A stretch of DNA of 6,526 bases, taken from the NCBI GenBank assembly GCA_003242425.1, contig QGUL01000107.1:1-6526 (forward strand), written 5' to 3'. Each line of letters begins with the position of its first letter. Position 1 is the first letter of the stretch. Shown piece after piece: positions 1 to 6,357 of this stretch. The notes under the pieces are model-generated. The model had not been told where the DNA came from, searched no databases, and saw only the letters and a program-made list of their open reading frames with translations. Both the position numbers and the translations under genes were made by a program. The DNA comes from Pseudomonadota bacterium (GTDB taxonomy: Bacteria > Pseudomonadota > Gammaproteobacteria > Burkholderiales > SG8-39).

Positions 1-75
1 AAAAAAGGGGGTGGCGAAAGCGGAGAAACCCCACAGGCGCTCATGAAGGCGGCGGGCTTCCTGGCCAAGCAGTAA
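1..75 (+). CDS. C-terminal end of an upstream gene, possibly TTT solute-binding protein (partial)
   Basis: An open frame enters from the left edge and ends at TAA (73-75). It encodes 24 residues finishing ETPQALMKAAGFLAKQ. Its codon use matches the neighbouring genes, and a terminator-like hairpin follows, so it is probably the true end of a gene. The product cannot be identified from so short a tail. By position, directly before tctB and tctA on the same strand, the periplasmic solute-binding subunit TctC is the natural guess, and a KAAG-type ending occurs in that family, but this is inference. The first bases are runs of A and G, so the first few residues may be unreliable. Confidence 0.4.
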   Translation, partial: KKGGGESGETPQALMKAAGFLAKQ

Positions 76-87
76 GCTCGTGAAAGC

Positions 88-112
88 ATGCCGGTCCGCA
101 AAGGACCGGCAT
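88..112 (+). other. Perfect 10-bp hairpin after the upstream gene
   Basis: ATGCCGGTCC (88-97) and GGACCGGCAT (103-112) are perfect reverse complements around a 5-nt loop. No T-run follows, so it is not a classical terminator by itself. It begins 12 nt after the upstream stop codon and may protect the 3' end of the upstream transcript from exonucleases. That role is inferred. Confidence 0.55.
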
Positions 113-126
113 ACGGTAGTACTTCT

Positions 127-154
127 GCCGCGGCCGGGGGGGCCGCGGCTTTTT
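127..154 (+). terminator. Intrinsic terminator or attenuator between the upstream gene and tctB
   Basis: GCCGCGGCC (127-135) pairs perfectly with GGCCGCGGC (141-149) around a GGGGG loop and is followed by five T (150-154). This is a standard Rho-independent terminator form. It lies only 21 nt before the tctB start. If the upstream gene is tctC, partial read-through here would give more binding protein than membrane subunits, a common arrangement for binding-protein-dependent transporters. Confidence 0.75.
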
Positions 155-175
155 ACAAGCCTCAGGATTCACATC

Positions 176-679
176 ATGCATGAGTCGAATGATCGTCCTC
201 TTCTGACGACGCGCGCGGCCGAGTTGCTCGTAAGCGCGTTCTTCATCATTTTGGCCTCCATCACCCTGTGGGATTCGTTGAAGCTCGGTGCGGGGTGGGG
301 TGACTTCGGGCCGGAATCGGGGTACTTCCCGTTCTACACGTCCCTGTTCGTCATCCTGGCGTCCATTGGGATTTTCTTGATCGGATTGCGTGACAAGAAA
401 GCCGCCGCCGAGACCTTCGTGTCGGTCCAACAGTTCAAGCTGGTGCTGAAGGTGCTGGTCCCGTCCATCATCTATGTGGCGCTGGTTCCCCTCATCGGAA
501 TCTACGTGTCGATGATCCTGTTCATCGGGTTCTTCATGATGTGGATCGGGAAATACAACATCATCAAGGCCGGCGCCGTCAGCATCGGCGTGACAGCCGT
601 CTTGTATCCGACGTTTGAGATCTGGTTCCGCGTTCCGCTGCCGAAAGGTCCGCTGGAAGCAATGCTGGGGCTGAACTAA
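176..679 (+). CDS. tctB: TTT transporter small membrane subunit TctB
   Basis: This 167-residue protein matches the TctB family in size and pattern. It has hydrophobic segments at roughly residues 14-32, 50-71, 89-107, 109-125 and 128-145. A glycine/proline-rich motif, GPESGYFPFY (45-54), precedes the second segment, and the C-terminus carries FRVPLPKGPLEA (151-162), typical of TctB. In known TTT systems it is the small inner-membrane partner of TctA and works with a periplasmic binding protein. The start at 176 is chosen because AGGA (164-167) lies 8 nt upstream. The frame stays open upstream to a GTG at 80, but that extension would run through the terminator hairpin. tctA follows after 28 nt, so the two are almost certainly cotranscribed. 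Substrate cannot be read from sequence; oxalate or another carboxylate is suggested by the neighbours. Confidence 0.88.
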   Translation: MHESNDRPLLTTRAAELLVSAFFIILASITLWDSLKLGAGWGDFGPESGYFPFYTSLFVILASIGIFLIGLRDKKAAAETFVSVQQFKLVLKVLVPSIIYVALVPLIGIYVSMILFIGFFMMWIGKYNIIKAGAVSIGVTAVLYPTFEIWFRVPLPKGPLEAMLGLN

Positions 680-707
680 TAGAAAAGGGTTTTTCGGGAG
701 AGCTTCC

Positions 708-2210
708 GTGGAAGAGCTAGGACTGTTATTCCAAGGTTTCGGCGTCGTCATTTCGCCGTTTAACTTGATGCTGATGGTCATCGGGATTGTTCTCGGTGTG
801 CTCATCGGCGTGTTGCCGGGCTTGGGCGGCGCGAACGGTATTGCCATTCTGCTGCCGTTGACCTTCACCATGCCGCCGACCTCGGCGATCATCATGCTGT
901 CGTGCATCTACTGGGGTGCGTTGTTCGGCGGGGCGATGACCTCCATCCTGTTCAACATCCCCGGCGAGCCCTGGTCGGTGGCGACGACCTTCGACGGTTA
1001 TCCGCTGGCCCAGAAGGGCAACCCCGGCGGTGCGTTGACGGCCGCGTTCACGTCCTCGTTCGTGGGCGCGATCGTGGCGGTGATTCTCATCACCTTCCTG
1101 TCGCCCATCATCGCCGAGTTCGCGCTGAGCTTCGGTCCGCCCGAGTTCTTCTCGGTGTACCTGCTCACCTTCTGCGCGTTCGTGGGCATGGCCAAGGGCG
1201 CGGCGCTGAAGACCATCGTCGCCATGATGGTCGGCTTCACGCTGTCGGCTGTCGGCATGGACACCGTGACCGGTCAGCTGCGTCTGACCTTCGGCTTCAC
1301 CGACCTGCTCAAGGGCTTCGACTTCCTGATCGCGGTGATCGGCCTGTTCGGTATCGGCGAGATCCTGCTGACGATGGAAGAGGGCCTCGAGTTCAAGGGC
1401 GCCAAGGCCAAGATCGACCTGAAGATCGTGCTGAACACCTGGAAGCAGCTGCCGCAGTACTGGGGGACCTTCCTGCGCGGTTCGGCCGTGGGCTGCTTCA
1501 TGGGGATTGTGCCCGGCGGTGCGACGCCCGCGTCCTTCATGAGCTATGGCGTGGCCAAGCGCTTCGCCAAGAACCCGGACAACTTCGGCAAGGGCGAGAT
1601 GGAAGGTATCGTGGCGCCGGAAACCGCGGCGCACGCTGCCGGTACCTCCGCGCTGCTGCCGATGATCACCCTCGGCGTGCCGGGTTCGCCCACCGCGGCG
1701 GTGCTGCTCGGCGGTCTGCTGATCTGGGGTCTGCAGCCCGGTCCGCTGCTCTTCCAGGAGCAGGCCGACTTCGTGTGGGGTCTGATCGCCTCCATGTACC
1801 TCGGTAACGTGGTCGGTCTGATCATCGTGCTGACCTGCGTGCCGTTCTTCGCGGCGATCCTGCGGATCCCGTTCGCGATCATCGCGCCGATCATCCTGGC
1901 GGTCTGCTCGATCGGTGCCTACACCGTGGCGAACTCGGTCTTCGACATCTATATGATGGTCGTCTTCGGGGTCTTCGGTTACCTGCTGCGCAAGCTGAAC
2001 TACCCGCTGGCGCCGCTGGTTCTGGCGATCGTGCTGGGCAACCGCGCCGAAGACGCGTTCCGCCAGTCCATGCTCTACTCGCAGGGCGAGCTGTCGATCT
2101 TCTTCTCGAACTACCTGGTCGGCAGCATCACGGCGCTGTCGCTGTTCCTGCTGTTCCTGCCGATGGTGCAGGGCTTCATCGCCAAGCTGCGGAAGCCTGC
2201 GGCAGCCTAA
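708..2210 (+). CDS. tctA: TTT transporter large membrane subunit TctA
   Basis: This 500-residue, highly hydrophobic protein has the usual TctA length and about a dozen membrane segments. The two family signatures are visible: the N-terminal GVLPGLGGANGIAILLPLTF (about 34-53), and a central block containing GIVPGGATPASF followed by APETAAHAAGTSALLPM and LGVPGSPTAAVLLGG (about 265-335). TctA is the large permease subunit that moves the substrate using an ion gradient after delivery by the binding protein. The start is GTG at 708, with GGAG (697-700) 7 nt upstream. The gene ends shortly before a strong terminator, making it the last gene of the transport operon. Family assignment is firm. The substrate is not: TTT systems carry citrate, tartrate, glutarate, terephthalate and others, and the oxalate neighbourhood only suggests a C2 dicarboxylate. 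Confidence 0.94.
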   Translation: MEELGLLFQGFGVVISPFNLMLMVIGIVLGVLIGVLPGLGGANGIAILLPLTFTMPPTSAIIMLSCIYWGALFGGAMTSILFNIPGEPWSVATTFDGYPLAQKGNPGGALTAAFTSSFVGAIVAVILITFLSPIIAEFALSFGPPEFFSVYLLTFCAFVGMAKGAALKTIVAMMVGFTLSAVGMDTVTGQLRLTFGFTDLLKGFDFLIAVIGLFGIGEILLTMEEGLEFKGAKAKIDLKIVLNTWKQLPQYWGTFLRGSAVGCFMGIVPGGATPASFMSYGVAKRFAKNPDNFGKGEMEGIVAPETAAHAAGTSALLPMITLGVPGSPTAAVLLGGLLIWGLQPGPLLFQEQADFVWGLIASMYLGNVVGLIIVLTCVPFFAAILRIPFAIIAPIILAVCSIGAYTVANSVFDIYMMVVFGVFGYLLRKLNYPLAPLVLAIVLGNRAEDAFRQSMLYSQGELSIFFSNYLVGSITALSLFLLFLPMVQGFIAKLRKPAAA

Positions 2211-2219
2211 GCGCCACCA

Positions 2220-2236
2220 GCCCGGCATTGCCGGGC
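2220..2236 (+). other. Short 7-bp hairpin downstream of tctA
   Basis: GCCCGGC (2220-2226) pairs perfectly with GCCGGGC (2230-2236) around a 3-nt loop, 9 nt after the tctA stop and just before the main terminator. It has no T-run. It may stabilise the mRNA 3' end, or be incidental in GC-rich DNA. Confidence 0.35.
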
Positions 2237-2247
2237 GCCCAACTGAA

Positions 2248-2278
2248 ACGGCCCTCCGGTTGGAGGGCCGTTTTTTTT
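2248..2278 (+). terminator. Strong intrinsic terminator after tctA
   Basis: ACGGCCCTCC (2248-2257) pairs perfectly with GGAGGGCCGT (2262-2271) across a GGTT loop, and an eight-T run begins at 2271. It ends the tctBA transcript and separates it from the convergent regulator gene. Read on the minus strand, the stem is followed only by a weak T-rich stretch, so termination of the regulator transcript here is possible but less certain. Confidence 0.93.
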
Positions 2279-2333
2279 GCCGCGACGCGTGCAGATTGCG
2301 CGTGTGGCGGGACCGTAGGCACGTACAGGCGCC

Positions 2334-2945
2334 TCAGGCGATGGAATGCTTCTGTTTCAGGCGGGACAGCGTTTCAGGGGTGAGATTGAGGTAGGAGGCC
2401 AATTCCTTGTTCGGGATGCGGCCGATCAGGTGGCGGTGCTTGCGCTGGAAGCGAGCCAGACGGCCGGGCGCATCGAGCAGGTGCAGGGTGATGGTATGCG
2501 CCATGACTTCCGACATCAGGTGCATGACCTCGTACTCGAAGCGGGCTTTAACGTCCGGATGCCGGTCGAGGAACTCCACCCAGCTCTGCATGCTCAATTT
2601 CGCCATCCGGACCTTGGTGACGGCAACGATGCTGTAGGGGACGGGGGTCTTGAGCCGCCAGGCCGCATAGGAGGTGTCCATGTCGCTTTCGGCGGCGAAG
2701 CGGAGGATCATCTCTTTGCCCTCGGCGTTGCTGACGACGCGCTTGAGGATGCCCTCCAGGATGAAGAACTGTTCCATCTGGTGCCCGCCCTGATGGACCA
2801 GCAGATCGCCCTTGCGGTACTCGACGATCTCCAGCCGGGGCTCGAGATCGTCCCACGCCTCCTGTGACATGCCGCCGAGGATCAAGTTATTCTTGAGTTC
2901 CAGGCGGATGGTGTTGCGCAGTGGGTGAGTCGCGATACTAGACAT
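2334..2945 (-). CDS. Crp/Fnr-family transcriptional regulator, cysteine-free
   Basis: This 203-residue protein has an N-terminal cyclic-nucleotide-binding-type beta-roll (about 28-122), a long dimerisation helix (about 129-158) and a C-terminal helix-turn-helix (about 177-197, IPNKELASYLNLTPETLSRLK). The recognition helix carries E191, S194 and R195 in the E-x-x-S-R spacing that Fnr-type proteins use to read TTGA half-sites. There is no cysteine, so it cannot hold an Fnr-type iron-sulfur cluster. The canonical cAMP-contact pattern of Crp is not evident either, so the signal is unknown. It is divergent from oxc and convergent with tctA, the usual position of a local regulator. The ATG at 2945 has no clear Shine-Dalgarno sequence, and the first 20 or so residues are weakly constrained, so the start could be shorter. 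It probably controls oxc-frc and itself through the dyad at 3014-3031. Confidence 0.87.
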   Translation of the reverse strand: MSSIATHPLRNTIRLELKNNLILGGMSQEAWDDLEPRLEIVEYRKGDLLVHQGGHQMEQFFILEGILKRVVSNAEGKEMILRFAAESDMDTSYAAWRLKTPVPYSIVAVTKVRMAKLSMQSWVEFLDRHPDVKARFEYEVMHLMSEVMAHTITLHLLDAPGRLARFQRKHRHLIGRIPNKELASYLNLTPETLSRLKQKHSIA

Positions 2946-2999
2946 GCGATTACAGTCACGGGATACAGCAACGGGCTCGCATACCGCCCAAAACGCTCA

Positions 3000-3029
3000 A
3001 TTAGAGCCGTAATCCTTGACCTCAGTCAA
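3000..3029 (-). promoter_or_regulatory. Predicted sigma70-like promoter of the Crp/Fnr regulator gene
   Basis: Reading the minus strand, TTGACT (3029-3024) and TCTAAT (3005-3000) are separated by 18 nt, and each matches the consensus at five of six positions. Transcription would start near 2993, giving a leader of about 48 nt. The -35 box lies inside the right arm of the TTGA-N6-TCAA dyad, so a bound regulator would be expected to block RNA polymerase, implying negative autoregulation. Predicted from sequence only. Confidence 0.5.
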
Positions 3030-3031
3030 GG
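3014..3031. promoter_or_regulatory. Fnr-type operator, perfect TTGA-N6-TCAA dyad
   Basis: CCTTGAC (3014-3020) and GTCAAGG (3025-3031) form a perfect 7-bp dyad around CTCA. The inner part is TTGA-N6-TCAA, the general half-site arrangement for Fnr/FixK/Dnr-type regulators. It lies between the divergent regulator and oxc, and the neighbouring regulator has the E-x-x-S-R recognition residues expected for this half-site. It is the most likely operator of the locus. A global Fnr-type oxygen regulator could also use it. Confidence 0.72.
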
Positions 3032-3058
3032 TTGATCGGCCCTTGCATTGCCTATGCT
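3032..3058 (+). promoter_or_regulatory. Predicted class II activator-dependent promoter of oxc
   Basis: A TATGCT -10 hexamer (3053-3058) has only a poor -35, TTGATC at 3032-3037 with a short 15-nt spacer, as expected for an activator-dependent promoter. A transcription start at 3064 would put the centre of the dyad (between 3022 and 3023) at -41.5, the classical class II position for Crp/Fnr activators. An overlapping alternative is an extended -10, TG-C-TAGGCT (3055-3063), which would move the start a few bases downstream. The leader to the oxc ATG is about 85 nt. Confidence 0.55.
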
Positions 3059-3148
3059 AGGCTACGTTTTTACCGAACCTTCTGGCTCTGCTGTGGTGCA
3101 GGATTTCCCGCCGCCAGCAGGGCAATTAGCCCCAAATAGGAGAATTCC

Positions 3149-4903
3149 ATGGGTACCGTTGAACCCCAAGTCGCCACCGCAAGCGACGCGCAGCAATCAC
3201 AAGAGATCGACGGCTTTCATCTGGTCATTGAGGCCCTGAAGCTCAACGGGATCAACACGATCTACGGCCTGCCGGGGATTCCCATCACCGACCTGGCCCG
3301 CCTGGCCCAGGCCAACGGAATGCGGGTGATCTCCTTCCGCAACGAGGTCAACGCCGGCAACGCCGCCGCGATCGCTGGCTACTTGACGGGCAAGCCTGGG
3401 ATCTGCTTGACCGTGTCGGCTCCCGGCTTCCTCAACGGCCTGGTGGCGTTGGCCAACGCGACCACCAACTGCTGGCCGATGATCCTGATCAGCGGCTCCA
3501 GCGAGCGCGAGATCGTCGACCTCCAGCAGGGCGACTACGAGGAGATGGACCAGCTTGCCATCGCCAAGCCGCTCTGTAAAGCCGCTTTCCGCGTTCTGCA
3601 TGCCGAGGACATCGGCGTCGGTATCGCCCGTGCCATCCGCGCCGCCTGCTCCGGCCGTCCGGGTGGCGTGTACCTGGACCTGCCTGCCCGCCTGTTCCCG
3701 CAAACCCTGCCGGAGGAAGTGGGCCGCAGCACGCTCATCAAGGTCGTCGATCCGGCGCCCGCCCAGATTCCGGCGCCCGAGGCCGTCAAGCGTGCCCTGG
3801 ACCTGCTGAAGAGCGCCAAGAAGCCGCTGATCATCCTCGGCAAGGGCGCCTCCTATGCCCGCGCCGACGAGGAGATCCGCAAGCTCATCGAGAAGACCGG
3901 CATCCCCTACCTGCCGATGTCGATGGCCAAGGGCCTCCTGCCCGACGTCCACGAGCAGTCCGCCGCCGCGGCGCGTTCCTTCGTGCTGCCGAACTCGGAC
4001 GTGGTCATGCTGATCGGCGCCCGTCTGAACTGGCTGCTGTCGCACGGCAAGGGCAAGACCTGGGGGGCTTCCTCGCCGAAGGAATGGGGCAAGCAGAAGT
4101 TCATTCAGATCGACATTTCGCCCACCGAAATGGACAGCAACGTGCGCATCGACGCGCCGGTGGTGGGCGACATCAAGTCCTGCGTGACCGAGCTGCTGAA
4201 GGGTATCGACGCCAACTGGCCGAAGCCGCCGCAGGAGTGGCTGGACGCGATCAAGGAGCGCAAGAGCAAGAACATCGCCAAGATGGCCGAGCTCCTGTCC
4301 CAGGATCCGCGCCCGATGAACTTCCACAGCGCCCTGAACGTGGTGCGCGACATCGTCAAGGCCAACCCGGACGCGATCTTCGTGAACGAGGGTGCCAACG
4401 CGCTCGACTTCGCCCGCGCCATCGTCGACATGTACAAGCCGCGCAAGCGTATCGACGTGGGCACCTGGGGCGTCATGGGCATCGGCATGGGCTTCTCCGT
4501 CGCCGCCGCGGTCGAGACGGGCGAGCGCGTTATCGCGGTCTGCGGTGACTCCGCGTTCGGCTTCTCCGCGCAGGAAGTGGAGACGATCTGCCGTTACAAC
4601 CTGCCGGTCTGCATCGTTGTCTTCAACAACAACGGTGTGTACCGCGGTACGGACGTCAACCAGGGCGGCGGCCCCGATCCGGCGGTGACCGCGTTTGTCA
4701 AGGACGCCCGGTACGAGAAGCTGATGGAAGCTTTCGGCGGTGTGGGTGTCTACGCCACCACGCCGGCTGAGCTGCGTAAGGGGATGGAGGAGGCCCTGAA
4801 GTCGGGCAAACCGACCCTGATCAACGCCATCATCGACGAATCGGCGGGTACCGAGAGCGGTCGTATCACCCACCCCAACCCCCCCCCGGGGGGAAAAAAA
4901 TAA
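3149..4903 (+). CDS. oxc: Oxalyl-CoA decarboxylase (ThDP-dependent)
   Basis: This cytoplasmic enzyme converts oxalyl-CoA to formyl-CoA and CO2 using thiamine diphosphate. At 584 residues it is slightly longer than characterised homologues (about 565-570), mainly from a polar N-terminal extension. The N-terminal ThDP domain has the catalytic Glu in [11 protein letters not shown] (E66, equivalent to Glu56 of the Oxalobacter enzyme), the stretch [20 protein letters not shown] (88-107), and Y130-E131 in GDYEEMDQ, equivalent to Tyr120-Glu121. The C-terminal domain carries the metal/diphosphate motif [11 protein letters not shown] (from G466) through NNNGVYRG (493-500), and the substrate-binding GTESGR near the end. 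The ATG at 3149 is preceded by AGGAGA (3138-3143). The last ten residues, after SGRIT, come from C9-G6-A7 homopolymer runs and look altered. frc follows on the same strand, completing the CoA cycle. Function is very secure; the exact C-terminus is not. Confidence 0.96.
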   Translation: MGTVEPQVATASDAQQSQEIDGFHLVIEALKLNGINTIYGLPGIPITDLARLAQANGMRVISFRNEVNAGNAAAIAGYLTGKPGICLTVSAPGFLNGLVALANATTNCWPMILISGSSEREIVDLQQGDYEEMDQLAIAKPLCKAAFRVLHAEDIGVGIARAIRAACSGRPGGVYLDLPARLFPQTLPEEVGRSTLIKVVDPAPAQIPAPEAVKRALDLLKSAKKPLIILGKGASYARADEEIRKLIEKTGIPYLPMSMAKGLLPDVHEQSAAAARSFVLPNSDVVMLIGARLNWLLSHGKGKTWGASSPKEWGKQKFIQIDISPTEMDSNVRIDAPVVGDIKSCVTELLKGIDANWPKPPQEWLDAIKERKSKNIAKMAELLSQDPRPMNFHSALNVVRDIVKANPDAIFVNEGANALDFARAIVDMYKPRKRIDVGTWGVMGIGMGFSVAAAVETGERVIAVCGDSAFGFSAQEVETICRYNLPVCIVVFNNNGVYRGTDVNQGGGPDPAVTAFVKDARYEKLMEAFGGVGVYATTPAELRKGMEEALKSGKPTLINAIIDESAGTESGRITHPNPPPGGKK

Positions 4904-4946
4904 AATAACAAAAAAACGAAAAGACGCCCCCCGCCTGCGGGGGGCG
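4904..4946 (-). terminator. GC hairpin with a T-rich tail on the minus strand, between oxc and frc
   Basis: CGCCCCCCGC (4925-4934) and GCGGGGGGCG (4937-4946) are perfect reverse complements separated by two bases. On the plus strand the hairpin is preceded by an A-rich tract and followed by no T-run, so it should not terminate oxc-frc transcription efficiently. Read on the minus strand it is a hairpin followed by a T-rich tail, the form of an intrinsic terminator, although no minus-strand gene is known upstream of it. It may stop antisense transcription, or act as an mRNA-stability element between oxc and frc. The surrounding sequence is of doubtful quality. Confidence 0.4.
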
Positions 4947-4967
4947 GCCGTATTCCAAATCCCCTTT

Positions 4968-4972
4968 GAGGA
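4968..4972 (+). promoter_or_regulatory. Ribosome binding site marking the expected frc start
   Basis: GAGGA (4968-4972) lies 9 nt before the ATT triplet at 4982. That triplet aligns, without gaps, with the initiator Met of characterised formyl-CoA transferases. The site supports a start at 4982 rather than at the first in-frame ATG, 5066, which has no comparable site at the right distance and would remove a conserved N-terminal strand. Confidence 0.55.
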
Positions 4973-4981
4973 ATCAAGGCA

Positions 4982-6241
4982 ATTAAAAAAGACCTTGTAA
5001 GAATCCGAAACCTCGACAATACGCACCGTCAGGAGGGCCCGACCGCTTCGCAGCTGCTCGCGTGGATGGGCGCTGACGTCATTAAATTCGAGCCGCCCAC
5101 GGGCGACATCACCCGGTCGCAGCTGCGGGACATCCCGGATGCGGACAGCCTCTACTTCACGATGCTGAACTGCAACAAGCGGTCCATCACCGTGAACATG
5201 AAGAACCCCGAGGGCAAGAAGGTCTTCGAGGAGCTGGTCAAGAAGTGCGACGTGGTCATGGAGAACTTCGGCCCCGGCGTGCTGGATCGCCTCGGCTACC
5301 CCTGGGAAAAGATTCAAGAGCTGAACCCGCGCTGCATCCTGGCTTCCATCAAGGGCTTCGGCTCGAAGGGCCCCTTCGCCAACTGCAAGGCCTACGAAAA
5401 CGTCGCGCAGGCGATGGGCGGCGCCATGAGCACCACCGGTCTGAACGACGGCCCGCCCCTGGTCACCGGCGCCCAGATCGGCGACTCGGGCACCGGTCTG
5501 CACCTGGCGATCGGCATCCTGGCGGCGCTGTATCAGCGTACCCATTCCAACAAGGGCCAGTTCGTGGAAGTGGCGATGGTCGACGGCATCATGAACCTGT
5601 GCCGCGTGAAGTTCCGCGACCATCAGCGTCTGGCGCGCGGTCCGCTCACCGAGTACTCCGTGCCGACCGAAGGCCTCACCGAAGTGCCGCGTGCCGGTAA
5701 CGACTCCGGCGGCGGGCAGCTCGGCAACGCCCTCAAGTGCAAGGGCGGCGGCCTGAACGACTACCTGTACATCGTGGTGCAGGAAGCCATCTGGCCGGAT
5801 CTGGCCAAGCTGGTCGGCGGCGAAGAGCTCGCCAACGATCCGCGCTTCGCCACGATCGGCGAGCGCCGCAAGAACCAGAAAGAGATGTGGAAGATCCTCA
5901 ACGACTTCGCATCCAAGTACACCAAGTGGGAACTCATGGAGATCTTCAACAAGATCGACGTTCCCTGCGGTCCCGTGCTCTCGACCAAGGACCTGGCCGA
6001 AAGCGAGCACGCCAAAGTGCGCGAGATGTGGGTCGAGGTGGATCACCCGGTTCGCGGCAAGTACTTCAACGTCGGTATGCCGATCAAGCTGTCCGACTCG
6101 CCGGTCGAAATCAAGCGTTCGCCGCTGCTTGGCGAGCACACTGAAGAGATCCTGCGCGAAGTCTGCGGCTTCGATCAGGCCACTATCGAATCGATGAAGG
6201 CCGCCGGCGCCTTCAGCAACCCGCCCAAGAAGGCTGCCTAA
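4982..6241 (+). CDS. frc: Formyl-CoA:oxalate CoA-transferase, 5' end abnormal (no ATG)
   Basis: A class III CoA-transferase that moves CoA from formyl-CoA to oxalate, yielding oxalyl-CoA for Oxc and releasing formate. Counted from the ATT at 4982 it is 419 residues, close to the usual 415-430. Visible family features are [42 protein letters not shown] (Y138), the catalytic Asp in [10 protein letters not shown] (D168, equivalent to Asp169 of Oxalobacter Frc), the mobile glycine loop SGGGQ (about 242-246, its first Gly replaced by Ser), IPCGPV and [10 protein letters not shown]. Homology continues upstream of the first ATG (5066): codons 1-20 still match LD-TH-Q-GP. However, ATT replaces ATG, and six core residues (6, 7, 10, 13, 16, 18) differ non-conservatively from the family. 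The frame is open from 4970, after a TGA at 4967. Either the sequence is wrong here, or translation starts at a rare ATT or at 5066, which would yield a protein lacking Gln17 of the active site. Confidence 0.92.
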   Translation: MKKDLVRIRNLDNTHRQEGPTASQLLAWMGADVIKFEPPTGDITRSQLRDIPDADSLYFTMLNCNKRSITVNMKNPEGKKVFEELVKKCDVVMENFGPGVLDRLGYPWEKIQELNPRCILASIKGFGSKGPFANCKAYENVAQAMGGAMSTTGLNDGPPLVTGAQIGDSGTGLHLAIGILAALYQRTHSNKGQFVEVAMVDGIMNLCRVKFRDHQRLARGPLTEYSVPTEGLTEVPRAGNDSGGGQLGNALKCKGGGLNDYLYIVVQEAIWPDLAKLVGGEELANDPRFATIGERRKNQKEMWKILNDFASKYTKWELMEIFNKIDVPCGPVLSTKDLAESEHAKVREMWVEVDHPVRGKYFNVGMPIKLSDSPVEIKRSPLLGEHTEEILREVCGFDQATIESMKAAGAFSNPPKKAA

Positions 6242-6278
6242 GCCGCAAGGGCGTTCAAACCATCCGACTCGGCGAAAG

Positions 6279-6301
6279 GCGCGGGCCCTGCCCGCGCTTT
6301 T
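6279..6301 (+). terminator. Probable intrinsic terminator after frc
   Basis: GCGCGGG (6279-6285) pairs with CCCGCGC (6291-6297) around a 5-nt loop, flanked by AAA on the left and followed by TTTT (6298-6301). This is a moderate Rho-independent terminator. It would end most oxc-frc transcripts, leaving the downstream formyltransferase gene dependent on read-through or on its own promoter. Confidence 0.68.
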
Positions 6302-6357
6302 CGTTGGCCACCTGCAGTACCGGTGGCGTCAATTCCCAATAACCTGAGGTAAGGCTC

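Noticed and set aside
80..175. N-terminal extension of TctB to the GTG at 80
   Set aside because: The extension would encode the terminator hairpin and has no homology. The ATG at 176 has a good ribosome binding site and begins at the normal TctB N-terminus.
41..907. A 288-codon minus-strand open frame across the tctB region
   Set aside because: It runs through the terminator hairpin and tctB, and its product looks like antisense translation with no domain.
726..2228. A 500-codon minus-strand open frame opposite tctA
   Set aside because: The product is dominated by R, Q, H and D, with no recognisable domain. tctA on the plus strand has strong family signatures.
3048..3239. A 63-codon plus-strand frame in the oxc leader
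   Set aside because: It starts before or at the predicted transcription start, has no ribosome binding site, and overlaps oxc in another frame with no recognisable product.
5066..5068. ATG at 5066 as the natural start of frc
   Set aside because: Homology to the Frc N-terminus continues 28 codons upstream, and the ribosome binding site is placed for 4982. Starting at 5066 would delete part of the active site. It remains possible if the upstream sequence is truly decayed.
3197..6139. A 980-codon open frame on the minus strand opposite oxc and frc
   Set aside because: It is the antisense shadow of two GC-rich genes. The product is low-complexity, rich in R, H, D and G, with no domain, while the plus strand has clear catalytic motifs throughout.
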